The notes: generated by a model not told the origin, from the sequence alone. A DNA stretch of 64,000 bases from RGIG5579 sp045597125 (GCA_045597125.1 JAZODR010000013.1:62001-126000); one strand, 5' to 3'; numbered from the stretch's first letter, positions 32,723 through 42,086 are shown. Made by a program: numbers and translations.

Positions 32723-33882
32723 TAAAGCTGTTTTAAAATGTATTCTTTGACTGTTTCCAGTTTGCTTTTCTTCCAATTGCCCTCCGGCATTTTTGCAGCC
32801 TCGGCAAATATATAGGAAAAGTCCATACGTTCATCTTTTATGAATTCTGTTCTCTTTTCGGATAGGAGATATTTTTTCCAATCTTTTTTGGTATAATGAC
32901 AAAATTCTGTAGGGTGTTCGAAGAGCAGTCGCTTTTTTTCCGCCTGGATATATGCAGCAGAAGCAAGGGGAAGAAGGAGCTTGTACTCCTTTTCATTTAT
33001 CTCGGTAAAAATTGCGGGAAGCTCCGCTGTCTCCACGCGGTTTTCTTTGCGGTTGTTGTGCGTACCCATTGCTTCAAAATCAATTCCGTTGAAAGTAAAC
33101 AAAAGCTTGAGTAAAACACCGATTTCGGTATTCATCTGCACCCTTTGATAGTCTGTGTCGAAGATGAAGTTTCCAAGGGAATAGAAAATGAATTTATCGC
33201 CTTGCTTTTCGTAATTCATAGGAACGTGGGGATGATGACCGATAATTACGTCTGCACCCATTTCCAAATACGTTTTGTAGCGTTTTCGGATATATTTCTG
33301 CGGTAGGGTTGTAAATTCTTCTCCATCGTGGGAAATGATGACACAGTATTGGCAACGGTTCTTGACTTCTCGAATTCGTTTGTCAAGCACCTCTGAGAAT
33401 TTCCAGTTGAAAACACCGCTTTGCTCTTGGGTGGGAGATGCGCATTCGGGAAAGTAGCCTAGCGCAAGAATTCCTACCATATTGTCCCCGAGAATGGCGG
33501 GGGATGATGCTTCTTCCAGATTTTTTCCTCCGCCTACGGTAACGGCTCCGCAAAGCTTTGCGTGATGAATGGTGCTTTGAAAGCCTGCATTTCCAATGTC
33601 CATGATGTGATTGTTGGCAAGGCACCAAATGTCTGCGCCTATTGCTTTGAGGTGGCGACAAGCGCCTGCGTGGGTGTAATGAAGGAAAAGAGTTTTGTCA
33701 CTTTGAATCGGGGTTTTCTCGGGGTCGATAATCGCTCCCTCTACGTTGGCAACTACGTGATCGCTGTTTTTGCAAAACGCAAGGATTCTTTCGTCCAGAA
33801 GATTATCTTTTTGCCAGGAATCTTTAAAATAACGGCTGAATCCAATATCGCCCGTAAAGGTTATGGAAAGCGGTTTTTTCAT
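32722..33882 (-). CDS. CapA-family metallophosphatase-like protein
   Basis: 386 residues with the CapA/PgsA-type motifs: 'TFTGDIGFSRYF', 'VVANVEGAI', 'ADIWCLANNHIMDIG', 'VIISHDGEE', 'VIIGHHPHVP' and 'FIFYSLGNFIFD'. CapA proteins are calcineurin-like and act in poly-gamma-glutamate export or related envelope work. No signal peptide or membrane helix is seen and no capB/capC genes are near, so involvement in a capsule is doubtful. It is followed upstream by a divergent-looking gap and the papain-like lipoprotein gene on the same strand. Confidence 0.82.
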   Translation of the reverse strand: MKKPLSITFTGDIGFSRYFKDSWQKDNLLDERILAFCKNSDHVVANVEGAIIDPEKTPIQSDKTLFLHYTHAGACRHLKAIGADIWCLANNHIMDIGNAGFQSTIHHAKLCGAVTVGGGKNLEEASSPAILGDNMVGILALGYFPECASPTQEQSGVFNWKFSEVLDKRIREVKNRCQYCVIISHDGEEFTTLPQKYIRKRYKTYLEMGADVIIGHHPHVPMNYEKQGDKFIFYSLGNFIFDTDYQRVQMNTEIGVLLKLLFTFNGIDFEAMGTHNNRKENRVETAELPAIFTEINEKEYKLLLPLASAAYIQAEKKRLLFEHPTEFCHYTKKDWKKYLLSEKRTEFIKDERMDFSYIFAEAAKMPEGNWKKSKLETVKEYILKQL

Positions 33883-33918
33883 GGCCCGATGCCCCTTTTA
33901 TTTTGTCAAGATTCCTTT

Positions 33919-35187
33919 TTAGGGGGCTAAAATGCCCTCATAAACGGTAAGCTCCTCGCCCGTGCTGATACGGCAGGTGACGGTGATAGCACGATTTTTC
34001 TTGGCATGATTTTTTAAATCTGCGGGGAGATAACCGCTTGCAAAGGTGAAGCTTTTCTGGTCCACCTTATCACAGAGAACGGTTTTTGTTAAAACAACAG
34101 AGTTGTTTTCATTGGTAATGGTGAAGGTGGCATGGGAGATAGCATAGTTTGACTGAATGACCGCCTTCTGTAGTTCTGCCACGGTCATAGTATCTTTGGT
34201 GTGACTGAAGGAGGTTTCGGAGCATTCTACCGGATCTTCTCCCGTCAATTCCGCAAAAGTAAAGGGCAGGTAGTTTTCCTTGAAGGTTTCCGCAAACGTT
34301 TTTTTGCTATGGGGAATCGTTTGCGCGCGGAAAGCAGACCCGTCGCTTTGCTTCGAGGCTGTCCAAGCGGTAGATTGATGAATATAGGTAAAATAGCTTT
34401 TTTCTCCGTCGATGCTTCCATCTGTGTTTTTCACTACAACGGGATTGGATGAACACATTATAACGTGTCCTGCGTTCAAGGAATATACCAGTCCGTCAGC
34501 AGGCTTTAATGCGGCGTAGGAGCTGTACATTACCTGTTCACCGTTTTTTGCACAGATTTCTTGGGTGTTGGGAGTTCCGAACTCCTCTAAGGAAAGATCG
34601 TAACTATAAGTGCCTACGGGTATAAATCCGTTTTTGGATACCATTTGGCTGGTTCCGTTGAAGGTGGCGGAGTTGATGACTCTTGCCCAAGCCCAAAAGG
34701 CGCCGAAGGAGCATTGATTACCAAATTTTAAGGGGTCAGCTCCTGCTTTTTTTATATCTACCACACCGGTTTCTTCATCATAAAATTCCATCAGGCGGTA
34801 AATGTTGCCCCTAGCGCCTGTAACGTAGGGAAGACCGCCGTAAACCGTACCCCGCTTTAGCGTAACGTCGCTTTTTTTATTGCGGACGGTGTAGGTATAA
34901 TCCTCGGACGGAGTCCAAGCAAAACTTTGGCAAAAGTCAAAAAAATCCACGCAAAGCTGTCTGAGTTCATCCTCGGACATATTGGAGGATGCGGTAGGAA
35001 AGGAATTGATTTTTTTCAAGCTCAGTTTGTCATAAACCTCGGGATAATCGTAGGATTCTTTTTTGCTCTCCTCGGTCTTTTTTTCTGCAGTGGTTTTTAC
35101 CTCGGTCGGTGTAAGCGTTGCGGTACATGAAGTAAGCAACGGCAAAAGCAGAACAGTGCAGAGCAAAAGGCAAAAAAATTGTTTCAT
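33919..35187 (-). CDS. Lipoprotein with possible papain-like (NlpC/CHAP-type) domain
   Basis: 422 residues. A signal peptide ends in the lipobox LTSC (Cys about 21) and a charged linker follows. In the middle a Cys at the head of a helix ('NQCSFGAFWAWARVINS', about 150) and a later His ('SLNAGHVIMCSSNP', about 240) have the order and spacing of a papain-like cysteine hydrolase. The last 100 residues look like a beta-sandwich. I do not recognise a named family; a surface-anchored hydrolase is an inference. A TATAAT promoter lies upstream. Confidence 0.6.
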   Translation of the reverse strand: MKQFFCLLLCTVLLLPLLTSCTATLTPTEVKTTAEKKTEESKKESYDYPEVYDKLSLKKINSFPTASSNMSEDELRQLCVDFFDFCQSFAWTPSEDYTYTVRNKKSDVTLKRGTVYGGLPYVTGARGNIYRLMEFYDEETGVVDIKKAGADPLKFGNQCSFGAFWAWARVINSATFNGTSQMVSKNGFIPVGTYSYDLSLEEFGTPNTQEICAKNGEQVMYSSYAALKPADGLVYSLNAGHVIMCSSNPVVVKNTDGSIDGEKSYFTYIHQSTAWTASKQSDGSAFRAQTIPHSKKTFAETFKENYLPFTFAELTGEDPVECSETSFSHTKDTMTVAELQKAVIQSNYAISHATFTITNENNSVVLTKTVLCDKVDQKSFTFASGYLPADLKNHAKKNRAITVTCRISTGEELTVYEGILAP

Positions 35188-35222
35188 AGATTGATTCTCC
35201 TTTATTTTGTATAACCATTTTC

Positions 35223-35252
35223 ATTATATCATGGTAAAAAGAGAGAAAGCAA
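35223..35252 (-). promoter_or_regulatory. Sigma-A promoter of the lipoprotein gene
   Basis: TTGCTT (35252-35247) and TATAAT (35228-35223) on the minus strand, 18 bp apart. Confidence 0.6.
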
Positions 35253-35316
35253 TTTCTTTTTTAATTATATTTGCTTGTTTGAATTAAATAGTTTCGGTTT
35301 ATACGATTTTTTTCTT

Positions 35317-36090
35317 TTAGTTTCCGCCGATGTTATCCAAATAGATTTCAGGTACGTCGCCCACCAGAACCCGTTCGCCCAAGGGCAGGGAAATTTCCGT
35401 CTGAATTTCTGCGTTTTCTTTTGGCAAAACCAAGTGAAGTTTTGCGGAAATGTCCACGCGAATCAAGTGCCTTGTCTGGTTGATACCGCAGTCTTCCAGA
35501 ACCGTGTAAATTTTCCCGCTGGTGCTGCCAATGGGAAAAATTCGAGCACGTACGGGAAAGCCGATTCCCGAGAGCAAATTCCATCCGCCAAGACTTCCTA
35601 TAGGAACGGAGAGGAGGATGGTTTTCTTTTCTGCTAGAGTTTGATTGATATATTGCACAAGTTTCGCCGATGCTTTTGCCAGCATAGCGGTATCCACTTC
35701 CAGATAAACCACCTCTCCCGAAGAATCTCGTATGGTTTTCACCATAGAGGAATAGGATAAAAGCCCTTCGGAAGCCATTTGTTCCACGGCTAAATTGATG
35801 GTTTCGGAAAGGTATTTTTCCGTTTGACTTTTTGCGAGCTCCGTGAAACGTTCTGCCAGCAAATGTTCTGCGTAAAAACTGAGCAAAAGAAATGCAAGAA
35901 GAATTGAAATAAGGGGCATAATAAGTCGGCGAAGAGAAAAACGGAAGCGTTTTTTTCTTGGGGAAAAAGTAACGATGGGGGATGCTTGATTGTTTGGGGT
36001 TTGGCTGTTTGCGGCGTTTTTGACCGCGCTGGGGGTCTGGCTGTTTCCTTGCGGAATTTGGCGGATACTTTTTTCTTTGTCGCTGTTCAT
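35317..36090 (-). CDS. yunB: Sporulation protein YunB
   Basis: 257 residues: a polar N-terminus, one membrane helix near 57-72 (RLIMPLISILLAFLLLSF), then the YunB domain with 'LSVPIGSLGGWNLLSGIGFPVRARIFPIG' and the signature 'GINQTRHLIRVDISAKL'. In Bacillus YunB is a sigma-E-dependent protein needed for efficient sporulation. I see no clear sigma-E promoter in the 240 bp upstream. That 240-bp gap to secA holds only the secA promoter and a weak GTG frame. Confidence 0.85.
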   Translation of the reverse strand: MNSDKEKSIRQIPQGNSQTPSAVKNAANSQTPNNQASPIVTFSPRKKRFRFSLRRLIMPLISILLAFLLLSFYAEHLLAERFTELAKSQTEKYLSETINLAVEQMASEGLLSYSSMVKTIRDSSGEVVYLEVDTAMLAKASAKLVQYINQTLAEKKTILLSVPIGSLGGWNLLSGIGFPVRARIFPIGSTSGKIYTVLEDCGINQTRHLIRVDISAKLHLVLPKENAEIQTEISLPLGERVLVGDVPEIYLDNIGGN

Positions 36091-36250
36091 GCTTGGCTTC
36101 TCCTTTTCATCGTCTTGGAGTCCTTGGCAGCAGATTGCTTTGTTTGAGGGTGCCGGTTTTTTTCTTGCGGCAGCGCATCTGTTTTGGCGGCGCCGTCAAG
36201 AAAAGAGAAATCGCAGGGGAGGCAAAAAGGCGGGAAATTCACGATAGCAC

Positions 36251-36279
36251 TTGAAACTTTTTCAAAAATCCGATATAAT
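36251..36279 (+). promoter_or_regulatory. Sigma-A promoter of secA
   Basis: TTGAAA (36251-36256) and TATAAT (36274-36279) with 17-bp spacing, 55 bp before secA. Confidence 0.82.
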
Positions 36280-36333
36280 ATATTTTAAGTTTATTCTAAA
36301 ATAGCGGAAACTTGTTCGGGAAAGGAAAAATAT

Positions 36334-39075
36334 ATGAGTATCATTGAAAAAATCTTCGGTACCCATTCCGATGCCGCCATTCGTCGAATTCGCTCTACCG
36401 TGGATGCTATTGAGGCACTTGCACCTAAGTATAAAGAGATGAGCGACGACCAGCTTCGCGGGATGACCGATGTGTTAAAGGAAAGACTTGCCCAAGGGGA
36501 AAGTCTGGACGATATTTTGCCCGATGCTTTTGCCACCGTGCGGGAAGCGGGCGAGCGTGTACTGGGTACCCGTCATTACCGCGTTCAGCTGATCGGCGGT
36601 ATTATTTTGCATCAGGGGCGAATTGCGGAAATGAAGACCGGTGAAGGTAAGACTTTGATGGCAACTCTTCCCGCCTATCTGAATGCCCTTGCGGGAAAAG
36701 GCGTTCACATCGTCACCGTAAATGATTATCTTGCCAAGCGTGACTCTGAGTGGATGGGCAAGTTGTATAATTTTCTCGGACTTTCCGTTGGTTTGATTAT
36801 TCACGGTACCCTCGCCGCTGAAAAAAGAAAGTCTTATGCCGCAGATATTACATACGGAACCAATAATGAGTTCGGATTCGATTATCTTCGCGACAATATG
36901 GCCCTTTATAAAAAAGATATGCTTCAGAGAGGACACGCTTTTGCCATTGTGGATGAGGTGGATAGTATCCTCATTGACGAGGCAAGAACTCCGTTGATTA
37001 TTTCCGGTGAGGGGGATGATTCTTCCGATTTGTATAACCGCGCCGATGCTTTTGCCAGATCCTTGAAGCCTTACAAGATCAAGGAAGCAGATACCAAGGT
37101 GCTTTACGAGGATATTGAAGCGGATTATATCATTGATGAAAAAGCGAAAAGTGCCACTTTGACTCCCCGCGGTGTTTCAAAGGCAGAACGGGCTTTTGGA
37201 ATTGAAAATCTCTCCGATCCCGAAAACGCAATGTTGTATCACCATTTAAATCAGGCGATCAAGGCATATGGCACAATGCACCGTGACGAGGATTACGTAG
37301 TCAAGGACGGCCAGGTGATTATCGTGGATTCCTTTACGGGACGAATGATGTTTGGCAGACGTTATTCCGAAGGTTTACATCAAGCTATTGAAGCAAAAGA
37401 AGGAGTCAATATTCAGAAGGAGTCCAAGACCCTTGCTACCATCACCTTCCAGAATTACTTCCGTCTTTATAATAAACTCTCCGGTATGACCGGTACAGCT
37501 CTGACGGAAGAACCCGAATTCCGTGAAATTTACAATTTGGATGTGGTGGAAATTCCCACCAATCGCCCTCTTGCCCGTGTGGATCATCCTGATGTGGTTT
37601 ATAAGACGGTAGCGGGAAAATACCGCGCTATCGTAGAAAAGATTCGTTCCTGTCACGAAAAAGGACAGCCTGTTCTGGTAGGTACGGTTTCTATTGATAA
37701 GTCCGAATATTTGTCAAAACTTTTGAAAAAAGAAAAAATTCCTCATAACGTGCTGAACGCCAAGCATCATATGCGTGAGGCGGAAATCGTTGCCCAAGCG
37801 GGTGCTTTTGGCGCGGTAACCATTTCTACCAATATGGCAGGACGAGGAACCGATATCAAACTGGGCGGCAATGCAGAATTTCTGGCAAAGTCGCAAATGA
37901 CCAAAGAAGGCTTTTCTGATGAATTGATTGCGGATGCAGATTCCTTTTTTGAAACTGATCAAGAGGAGATTCTTTCCGCTCGTTTCAGATTTTCCGCTCT
38001 TTTAAAGGAGTTTGAGGAAAAAATCGCCCCCGAAGCGGAAAAAGTAAGAGAAGCAGGCGGTCTTTATATCATTGGTACCGAGCGACATGAGTCTCGCCGT
38101 ATAGACAATCAGCTTCGAGGACGAAGCGGCAGACAGGGCGATCCCGGCGCCTCTACCTTCTATCTTGCTCTGGAAGACGATTTGTTCCGTTTGTTTGGCA
38201 GTGAGCGCATTATGGGCATTGTAGATAAACTGGGTCTTCCCGAGGATCAGGCAATTGACGCCAAGATCCTTTCTTCCTCCATTGAAAATGCACAGAAGCG
38301 TTTGGAGGGTGATAACTTTGCTCGCAGAAAGAACGTTTTGATGTACGACGATGTGATGAATCAGCAAAGAAAACTGATTTATCAGCAGCGTCAGGAGGTT
38401 CTGGATGGAAAGGATTTAGAGGAAGATATTCGCGGAATGATTGCGGGTCTTGTGGAAAATTCCGTGATGGAGCTTACCCCTGCTTCTCAGGAACAAGAGT
38501 ACCCTTATGCGGAATTGAAAAAGAAATTTATGGGCACTCTTTTGGCACCCACGGATTTGATTTTCCGAGATGGGGAAGAGCGGCCCGGTGCAGATCAGCT
38601 CGTTTCCCTTCTTATGGAGCGTGCCGATACATGTTACCGCCAAAAGGAAGAGCTCTTTGGCAAAGAACTGTTCCGCGAGGTGGAGAGAACTGTGCTTTTG
38701 CGTAATGTTGACCGCTTATGGATGGATCATCTGGATGCTATGACTGAACTGAGAAACAGCATCGGTCTCAATGCTTACGCGCAGCGTGATCCCGTGATGC
38801 AATATAAGATTCAGGGTTCTGTTATGTTTGAGGAAATGGGTGAGGAGATTCGTCACGAAACTGCTATGACCATCCTTCGCGTCATTCCCCGTCGCAAAGA
38901 AGAGGCTATCGAGAGAAAAGCCGTTGCCAAGATTACGTCTACTTCTTCGGGTGGCGACGGAAGCGTGAAAAAAACTCCCGTGGTGAAGAAGAAAGCAACG
39001 GGGCCCAACGAGCCTTGTCCCTGTGGCAGTGGCAAGAAGTATAAGAAGTGTTGTGGCTTAAAGGAGAATAATTGA
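36334..39075 (+). CDS. secA: Protein translocase subunit SecA
   Basis: 913 residues, full length for SecA: Walker A 'MKTGEGKTLMA', 'YGTNNEFGFDYLRDNM', DEAD-like 'VDEVDSILIDEARTPLI', 'SKTLATITFQNYFRLY', 'GRGTDIKLGG', 'RGRSGRQGDPG', and a C-terminal zinc tail 'CPCGSGKKYKKCCG'. It powers Sec-dependent export. AGGAAA precedes the ATG; a consensus promoter is upstream. The stop overlaps the next gene (TGATG). Confidence 0.97.
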   Translation: MSIIEKIFGTHSDAAIRRIRSTVDAIEALAPKYKEMSDDQLRGMTDVLKERLAQGESLDDILPDAFATVREAGERVLGTRHYRVQLIGGIILHQGRIAEMKTGEGKTLMATLPAYLNALAGKGVHIVTVNDYLAKRDSEWMGKLYNFLGLSVGLIIHGTLAAEKRKSYAADITYGTNNEFGFDYLRDNMALYKKDMLQRGHAFAIVDEVDSILIDEARTPLIISGEGDDSSDLYNRADAFARSLKPYKIKEADTKVLYEDIEADYIIDEKAKSATLTPRGVSKAERAFGIENLSDPENAMLYHHLNQAIKAYGTMHRDEDYVVKDGQVIIVDSFTGRMMFGRRYSEGLHQAIEAKEGVNIQKESKTLATITFQNYFRLYNKLSGMTGTALTEEPEFREIYNLDVVEIPTNRPLARVDHPDVVYKTVAGKYRAIVEKIRSCHEKGQPVLVGTVSIDKSEYLSKLLKKEKIPHNVLNAKHHMREAEIVAQAGAFGAVTISTNMAGRGTDIKLGGNAEFLAKSQMTKEGFSDELIADADSFFETDQEEILSARFRFSALLKEFEEKIAPEAEKVREAGGLYIIGTERHESRRIDNQLRGRSGRQGDPGASTFYLALEDDLFRLFGSERIMGIVDKLGLPEDQAIDAKILSSSIENAQKRLEGDNFARRKNVLMYDDVMNQQRKLIYQQRQEVLDGKDLEEDIRGMIAGLVENSVMELTPASQEQEYPYAELKKKFMGTLLAPTDLIFRDGEERPGADQLVSLLMERADTCYRQKEELFGKELFREVERTVLLRNVDRLWMDHLDAMTELRNSIGLNAYAQRDPVMQYKIQGSVMFEEMGEEIRHETAMTILRVIPRRKEEAIERKAVAKITSTSSGGDGSVKKTPVVKKKATGPNEPCPCGSGKKYKKCCGLKENN

Positions 39076-39677
39076 TGGGCTTTGGAGCGATTTTTTTGGG
39101 AATTATGTTTTTATACGATTTCCCGATTCCCGTAGGAAAAGAAGGCATCGCTTATATGGCGCCGGATATGTTCCCCGATCTGATTGGTTGGCTCCTCCTT
39201 TTTTTCGGAGTTCGCTCCCTTGCAAAAAAGGCAGAGGGACTTGATAAAATCCGCTATATTCCATTGCCGATGATCCTTTTTTCTGTACTTGCAATGCTTA
39301 AGGATACGCTTTGGTTTTCAAATTTTTATACGTTTGCGGAAAATCAGATCAGCCAGAATTTTCTCGGTGTCTCCTTTGACGTGTGTATGCGTCTGTTTGA
39401 AATGGCATTTTTGGTTCTTTTGTTCCGCAGAACCGCACTGTTTTCTCGAAAAAAAGGGGAGGATAAATTGTCTCTTTCCCATCAAATGGTTCCGCGTATT
39501 GCCATTGTGGAAGCGGTATTGTTTTCCGTTTCCCGCATCGTTGTAATTTTGTCACCTGCCAAACAGATGACGGGTGTGTTTCACGTGCTTTCTCAGCTTG
39601 ATAATTTATTTATGGTATTTCTTGTGTGGTACGCCGCAATTTCAATGGTTCGTGCATTGATTCGGATTACTGATTGA
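39075..39677 (+). CDS. Hypothetical membrane protein, first of a tandem pair
   Basis: 200 residues with about five membrane helices. Its N-terminal part carries 'APDMFPDLIGWLLLFFGVRSLA', which matches in pattern the next gene's 'IPDFIGYVLIAKGLSRVA'; both begin with a glycine-rich 'GAIFLGIMF'-type helix. I infer a shared family, function unknown. ATG 39075 overlaps the secA stop, so it is coupled to secA. Confidence 0.7.
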   Translation: MGFGAIFLGIMFLYDFPIPVGKEGIAYMAPDMFPDLIGWLLLFFGVRSLAKKAEGLDKIRYIPLPMILFSVLAMLKDTLWFSNFYTFAENQISQNFLGVSFDVCMRLFEMAFLVLLFRRTALFSRKKGEDKLSLSHQMVPRIAIVEAVLFSVSRIVVILSPAKQMTGVFHVLSQLDNLFMVFLVWYAAISMVRALIRITD

Positions 39678-39689
39678 GAAAGGATTTGT

Positions 39690-40949
39690 ATGGGTACCGG
39701 TCTGATTTTTATTGGTTTTTTGTTTCTCATTAATCCGGATTTGATTACCTTGGATGTGATACCGGATTTTATCGGATATGTTCTGATTGCCAAGGGCCTT
39801 TCCCGTGTGGCGCTTTTGGAGGAGAGAATCGCTTCTGCCAGGAGATGGGCGCTGTTTTTGTCCCTGACGAGCGTTTTGAAACTCCTTTCCTGCACCATAA
39901 CTTTTGCCACGCGCATCGAAAGTACTCGTTTGACGGTTTGTTTCTTCTTTCTGGTGGCGGAGCTTTGGATGTCTTGGCTCTTTTGCGATAGTGTATTTAA
40001 AGGACTGCAATATCTTGCCATTCGCAAAAATGGCGATCTTGTTTTAAAGTCCCTTGATCTGGCCCGCGGTTTTTCGATTGCCTTTTTCATTTCGAAAGCC
40101 ATTATCAATTTTTTGCCGCAGATGCCTGTGATTTTCTATACCAATATTGATGCGGAAGGGGATCAGGTAGAAAATTATACGGCTATGGTTCGTTCATTCC
40201 GCACCGTGCGCAGTATCCTTTTTGTTTTGGGTGCTTTTATTCTGGTCTTCCTGGGGATTTATACTGCCAGAATTTTGAAAGCGTATTTGAAACGTTGCAA
40301 GCAGGACGGAGAATTCAGCAAGAATATCCTTGCCGCTTATCAGCAAAATGTGGTGGAGAATGCTGCCTTGCAGACCCGCCTTGCCATCAAGGGTGCATTT
40401 TTCTTCTTTTTCCTTGCCTTTATTTGTTTGGCGGATCTTTATCTTGATTTTATCAATATGATTCCCAAACCGCTGTTTGCATTTTTTGTTTTTTGGGGTT
40501 TAAAGCGTCTTGCTCCCGTTCTGAAAATTCCTTCCTATCATTTGGCGCTCTCCGCCGTATCGTTTGCCTTTTTGCTTGCTACTTATGGGTTCCGTTGGTT
40601 CAGACTTTTAAAGACGGCTGAAAATTTTCCGTATCTTTTTCCCTTTGAACCTTTGGCACAGGTAGTTGCGATTTTGAATCTTATATTTACACTTTTACCG
40701 CTTGGACTGGTGTTTTTTACTCTTTTAAAGTGCACAGCTCGGTTTACGACACAAAACTATTTTAAAAGGGGACTTGCGGTTTTAATTCTTGCATTTTTTG
40801 TAGCAATTTTGAGCACCTGTCAGTATCTTTTCGTCGGCAGAAGCGACCTTGTAGTATTCTTACAGTGGGGATTGTATGCCGTTTTGCTTTATCTTCATAA
40901 AGGCAGTATGGATGATGTTTTTGCGGAAGTGGAGTATAAGCTGATGTAA
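39690..40949 (+). CDS. Hypothetical membrane protein, second of a tandem pair
   Basis: 419 residues, about ten membrane helices; it looks like two halves, with helix groups at 1-200 and 215-410 around a polar stretch (LKRCKQDGEFSKN). The first 40 residues repeat the PDFIGYVL pattern of the preceding gene. No transporter motif or binding site is recognisable. It is 12 bp downstream of its relative, in the secA operon, and ends just before the acpP promoter. Confidence 0.7.
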   Translation: MGTGLIFIGFLFLINPDLITLDVIPDFIGYVLIAKGLSRVALLEERIASARRWALFLSLTSVLKLLSCTITFATRIESTRLTVCFFFLVAELWMSWLFCDSVFKGLQYLAIRKNGDLVLKSLDLARGFSIAFFISKAIINFLPQMPVIFYTNIDAEGDQVENYTAMVRSFRTVRSILFVLGAFILVFLGIYTARILKAYLKRCKQDGEFSKNILAAYQQNVVENAALQTRLAIKGAFFFFFLAFICLADLYLDFINMIPKPLFAFFVFWGLKRLAPVLKIPSYHLALSAVSFAFLLATYGFRWFRLLKTAENFPYLFPFEPLAQVVAILNLIFTLLPLGLVFFTLLKCTARFTTQNYFKRGLAVLILAFFVAILSTCQYLFVGRSDLVVFLQWGLYAVLLYLHKGSMDDVFAEVEYKLM

Positions 40950-40955
40950 AAAAAC

Positions 40956-40984
40956 TTGACAAGCAGGGGCATGTTGTGTAAAAT
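40956..40984 (+). promoter_or_regulatory. Sigma-A promoter of acpP
   Basis: TTGACA (40956-40961) and TAAAAT (40979-40984), 17 bp apart. Confidence 0.85.
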
Positions 40985-41019
40985 ATGCGTGTTTGTTGAA
41001 ACAAAATAAGGAGATAATT

Positions 41020-41244
41020 ATGATTGAAAAAGTAAAAGACCTTTTGGCAAAACAGCTTCGTCTGGACGCCGCTACCATTGATGACGATGCGAATATTTTG
41101 GACGATCTTGGCGCAGATAGCCTTGAAGTAGTAGAAATGCTTATGACGCTGGAAAGCGAATTCGGCATCATCGTTCCCGATGAGGACGTGATGGAACTGA
41201 AGACCGTCCGTGCGGTAGCAGAGTATATCGAGAGCCACACCTGA
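41020..41244 (+). CDS. acpP: Acyl carrier protein
   Basis: 74 residues, acidic, with the phosphopantetheine attachment site in 'LGADSLEVVEMLMTLE' (Ser about 35). It carries fatty-acid intermediates. ATG 41020 follows AAGGAGA; the longer frame is an artefact. The gene stands alone between a consensus promoter and a terminator, away from other fatty-acid genes. Confidence 0.96.
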   Translation: MIEKVKDLLAKQLRLDAATIDDDANILDDLGADSLEVVEMLMTLESEFGIIVPDEDVMELKTVRAVAEYIESHT

Positions 41245-41270
41245 AAAAAGCGCCGAAGGGCGCTTTTTTT
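41244..41270 (+). terminator. Terminator of acpP
   Basis: A short GC-rich stem (AAGCGCC/GGGCGCTT) followed by seven T. Confidence 0.85.
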
Positions 41271-41319
41271 GAACAAATTGAAAATTTTTCCGAAAGTATA
41301 AAAAGAAATTGGAAAATGC

Positions 41320-41348
41320 TTGACATGGGACTTGCGCTGTGTTAAAAT
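41320..41348 (+). promoter_or_regulatory. Sigma-A promoter of rplU operon
   Basis: TTGACA (41320-41325) and TAAAAT (41343-41348) with 17-bp spacing. Confidence 0.85.
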
Positions 41349-41355
41349 AATTTGC

Positions 41356-41429
41356 CGCATGTAAAAGGCTCCCTAAAAGCTTCGGCTTGCCTCTATCAGC
41401 GAGACATAAAAGAAAGAGAGGTGCTTTTC
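41356..41429 (+). promoter_or_regulatory. rplU 5' leader, candidate L21 leader
   Basis: About 75 nt separate the promoter from the GTG start, with a stem around 'AAAAGCTTCGGCTT' and a distal 'CGAGACATAAAAGAAAGAGAGG'. L21 leaders precede rplU-ysxB-rpmA in many Firmicutes; identity with that family is suggested by position only. Confidence 0.4.
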
Positions 41430-41741
41430 GTGTTTGCTATTTTTGAAATTGGCGGAAAGCAGTACAAGGTTTCTGAGGGTGACATCGTATACCTTGAGAA
41501 AATCAATGCACAGGAAGGCGAAACCGTAAAGTTTGAGAAGGTTCTCGCAATCTCCGACGGCGAAAACTTTACTGTTGGAACTCCTGCAGTTTCCGGCGCA
41601 TTTGTTGAAGCAACCGTTGCAAAGAACGGTAAGCAGAAGAAGATCGTTGTTCTCCGCTATAAGGCGAAGAAGAATGAGAAGAAGAAGCAGGGTCACAGAC
41701 AGCCCTACACCAAGGTTCAGATCACCAAGATCGCAAAATAA
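41430..41741 (+). CDS. rplU: 50S ribosomal protein L21
   Basis: 103 residues from GTG 41430: 'MFAIFEIGGKQYKVSEGDIVYLEKI' pattern at the N-terminus and 'KKKQGHRQPYTKVQITKI' at the end, both standard for L21. AGAGAGGTG lies before the GTG. Translation is coupled to the next gene by a TAATG overlap. Confidence 0.97.
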   Translation: MFAIFEIGGKQYKVSEGDIVYLEKINAQEGETVKFEKVLAISDGENFTVGTPAVSGAFVEATVAKNGKQKKIVVLRYKAKKNEKKKQGHRQPYTKVQITKIAK

Positions 41742-42070
41742 TGATTTGCTCGGAATTTGTTATCCGCGATAACAAAGTTCTTGCATTCTCCGTAGAAGGT
41801 CATTCCGGTCTTGCAGAGTCTGGAAATGATATTCTTTGTGCATCGGTCAGCGCGATGGCAATGCTTGTTATCAACACCTTGACTGAGGTGTTTTCGGCTG
41901 AACTTGCTCTTGAGATTGATGAGGCAAAGCCTTTGATTTCTTGCAAACTCCAATCCGTTTCCAAGGACTCGGAAAAGGGTGCAGAGGGAATTTTGTACGG
42001 CTTTTACTTACAGCTTAAGGACCTTGCGGAGGTGTATCCGAAGAATCTTTCGATCAGAACGAAAAAGTAA
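41741..42070 (+). CDS. prp: Ribosomal-processing cysteine protease Prp
   Basis: 109 residues with the catalytic His in 'EGHSGLAE' and Cys in 'DILCASVSAMAML'. Prp (YsxB) removes the N-terminal extension of L27; the substrate encoded by the next gene carries such an extension. The position between rplU and rpmA is conserved in Firmicutes. Confidence 0.94.
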   Translation: MICSEFVIRDNKVLAFSVEGHSGLAESGNDILCASVSAMAMLVINTLTEVFSAELALEIDEAKPLISCKLQSVSKDSEKGAEGILYGFYLQLKDLAEVYPKNLSIRTKK

Positions 42071-42086
42071 AAGAAAGGGTATTACG

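Noticed and set aside
35990..36247. An 85-codon plus-strand frame before secA, and a 51-codon minus-strand GTG frame before yunB
   Set aside because: The plus frame is mostly antisense to yunB. The minus frame overlaps yunB by ATGA but has no ribosome binding site and an improbable composition.
41979..42086. A long N-terminal extension of L27 beginning inside prp
   Set aside because: The ribosome binding site before ATG 42087 and the conserved Prp-cleavable start fix the true beginning.
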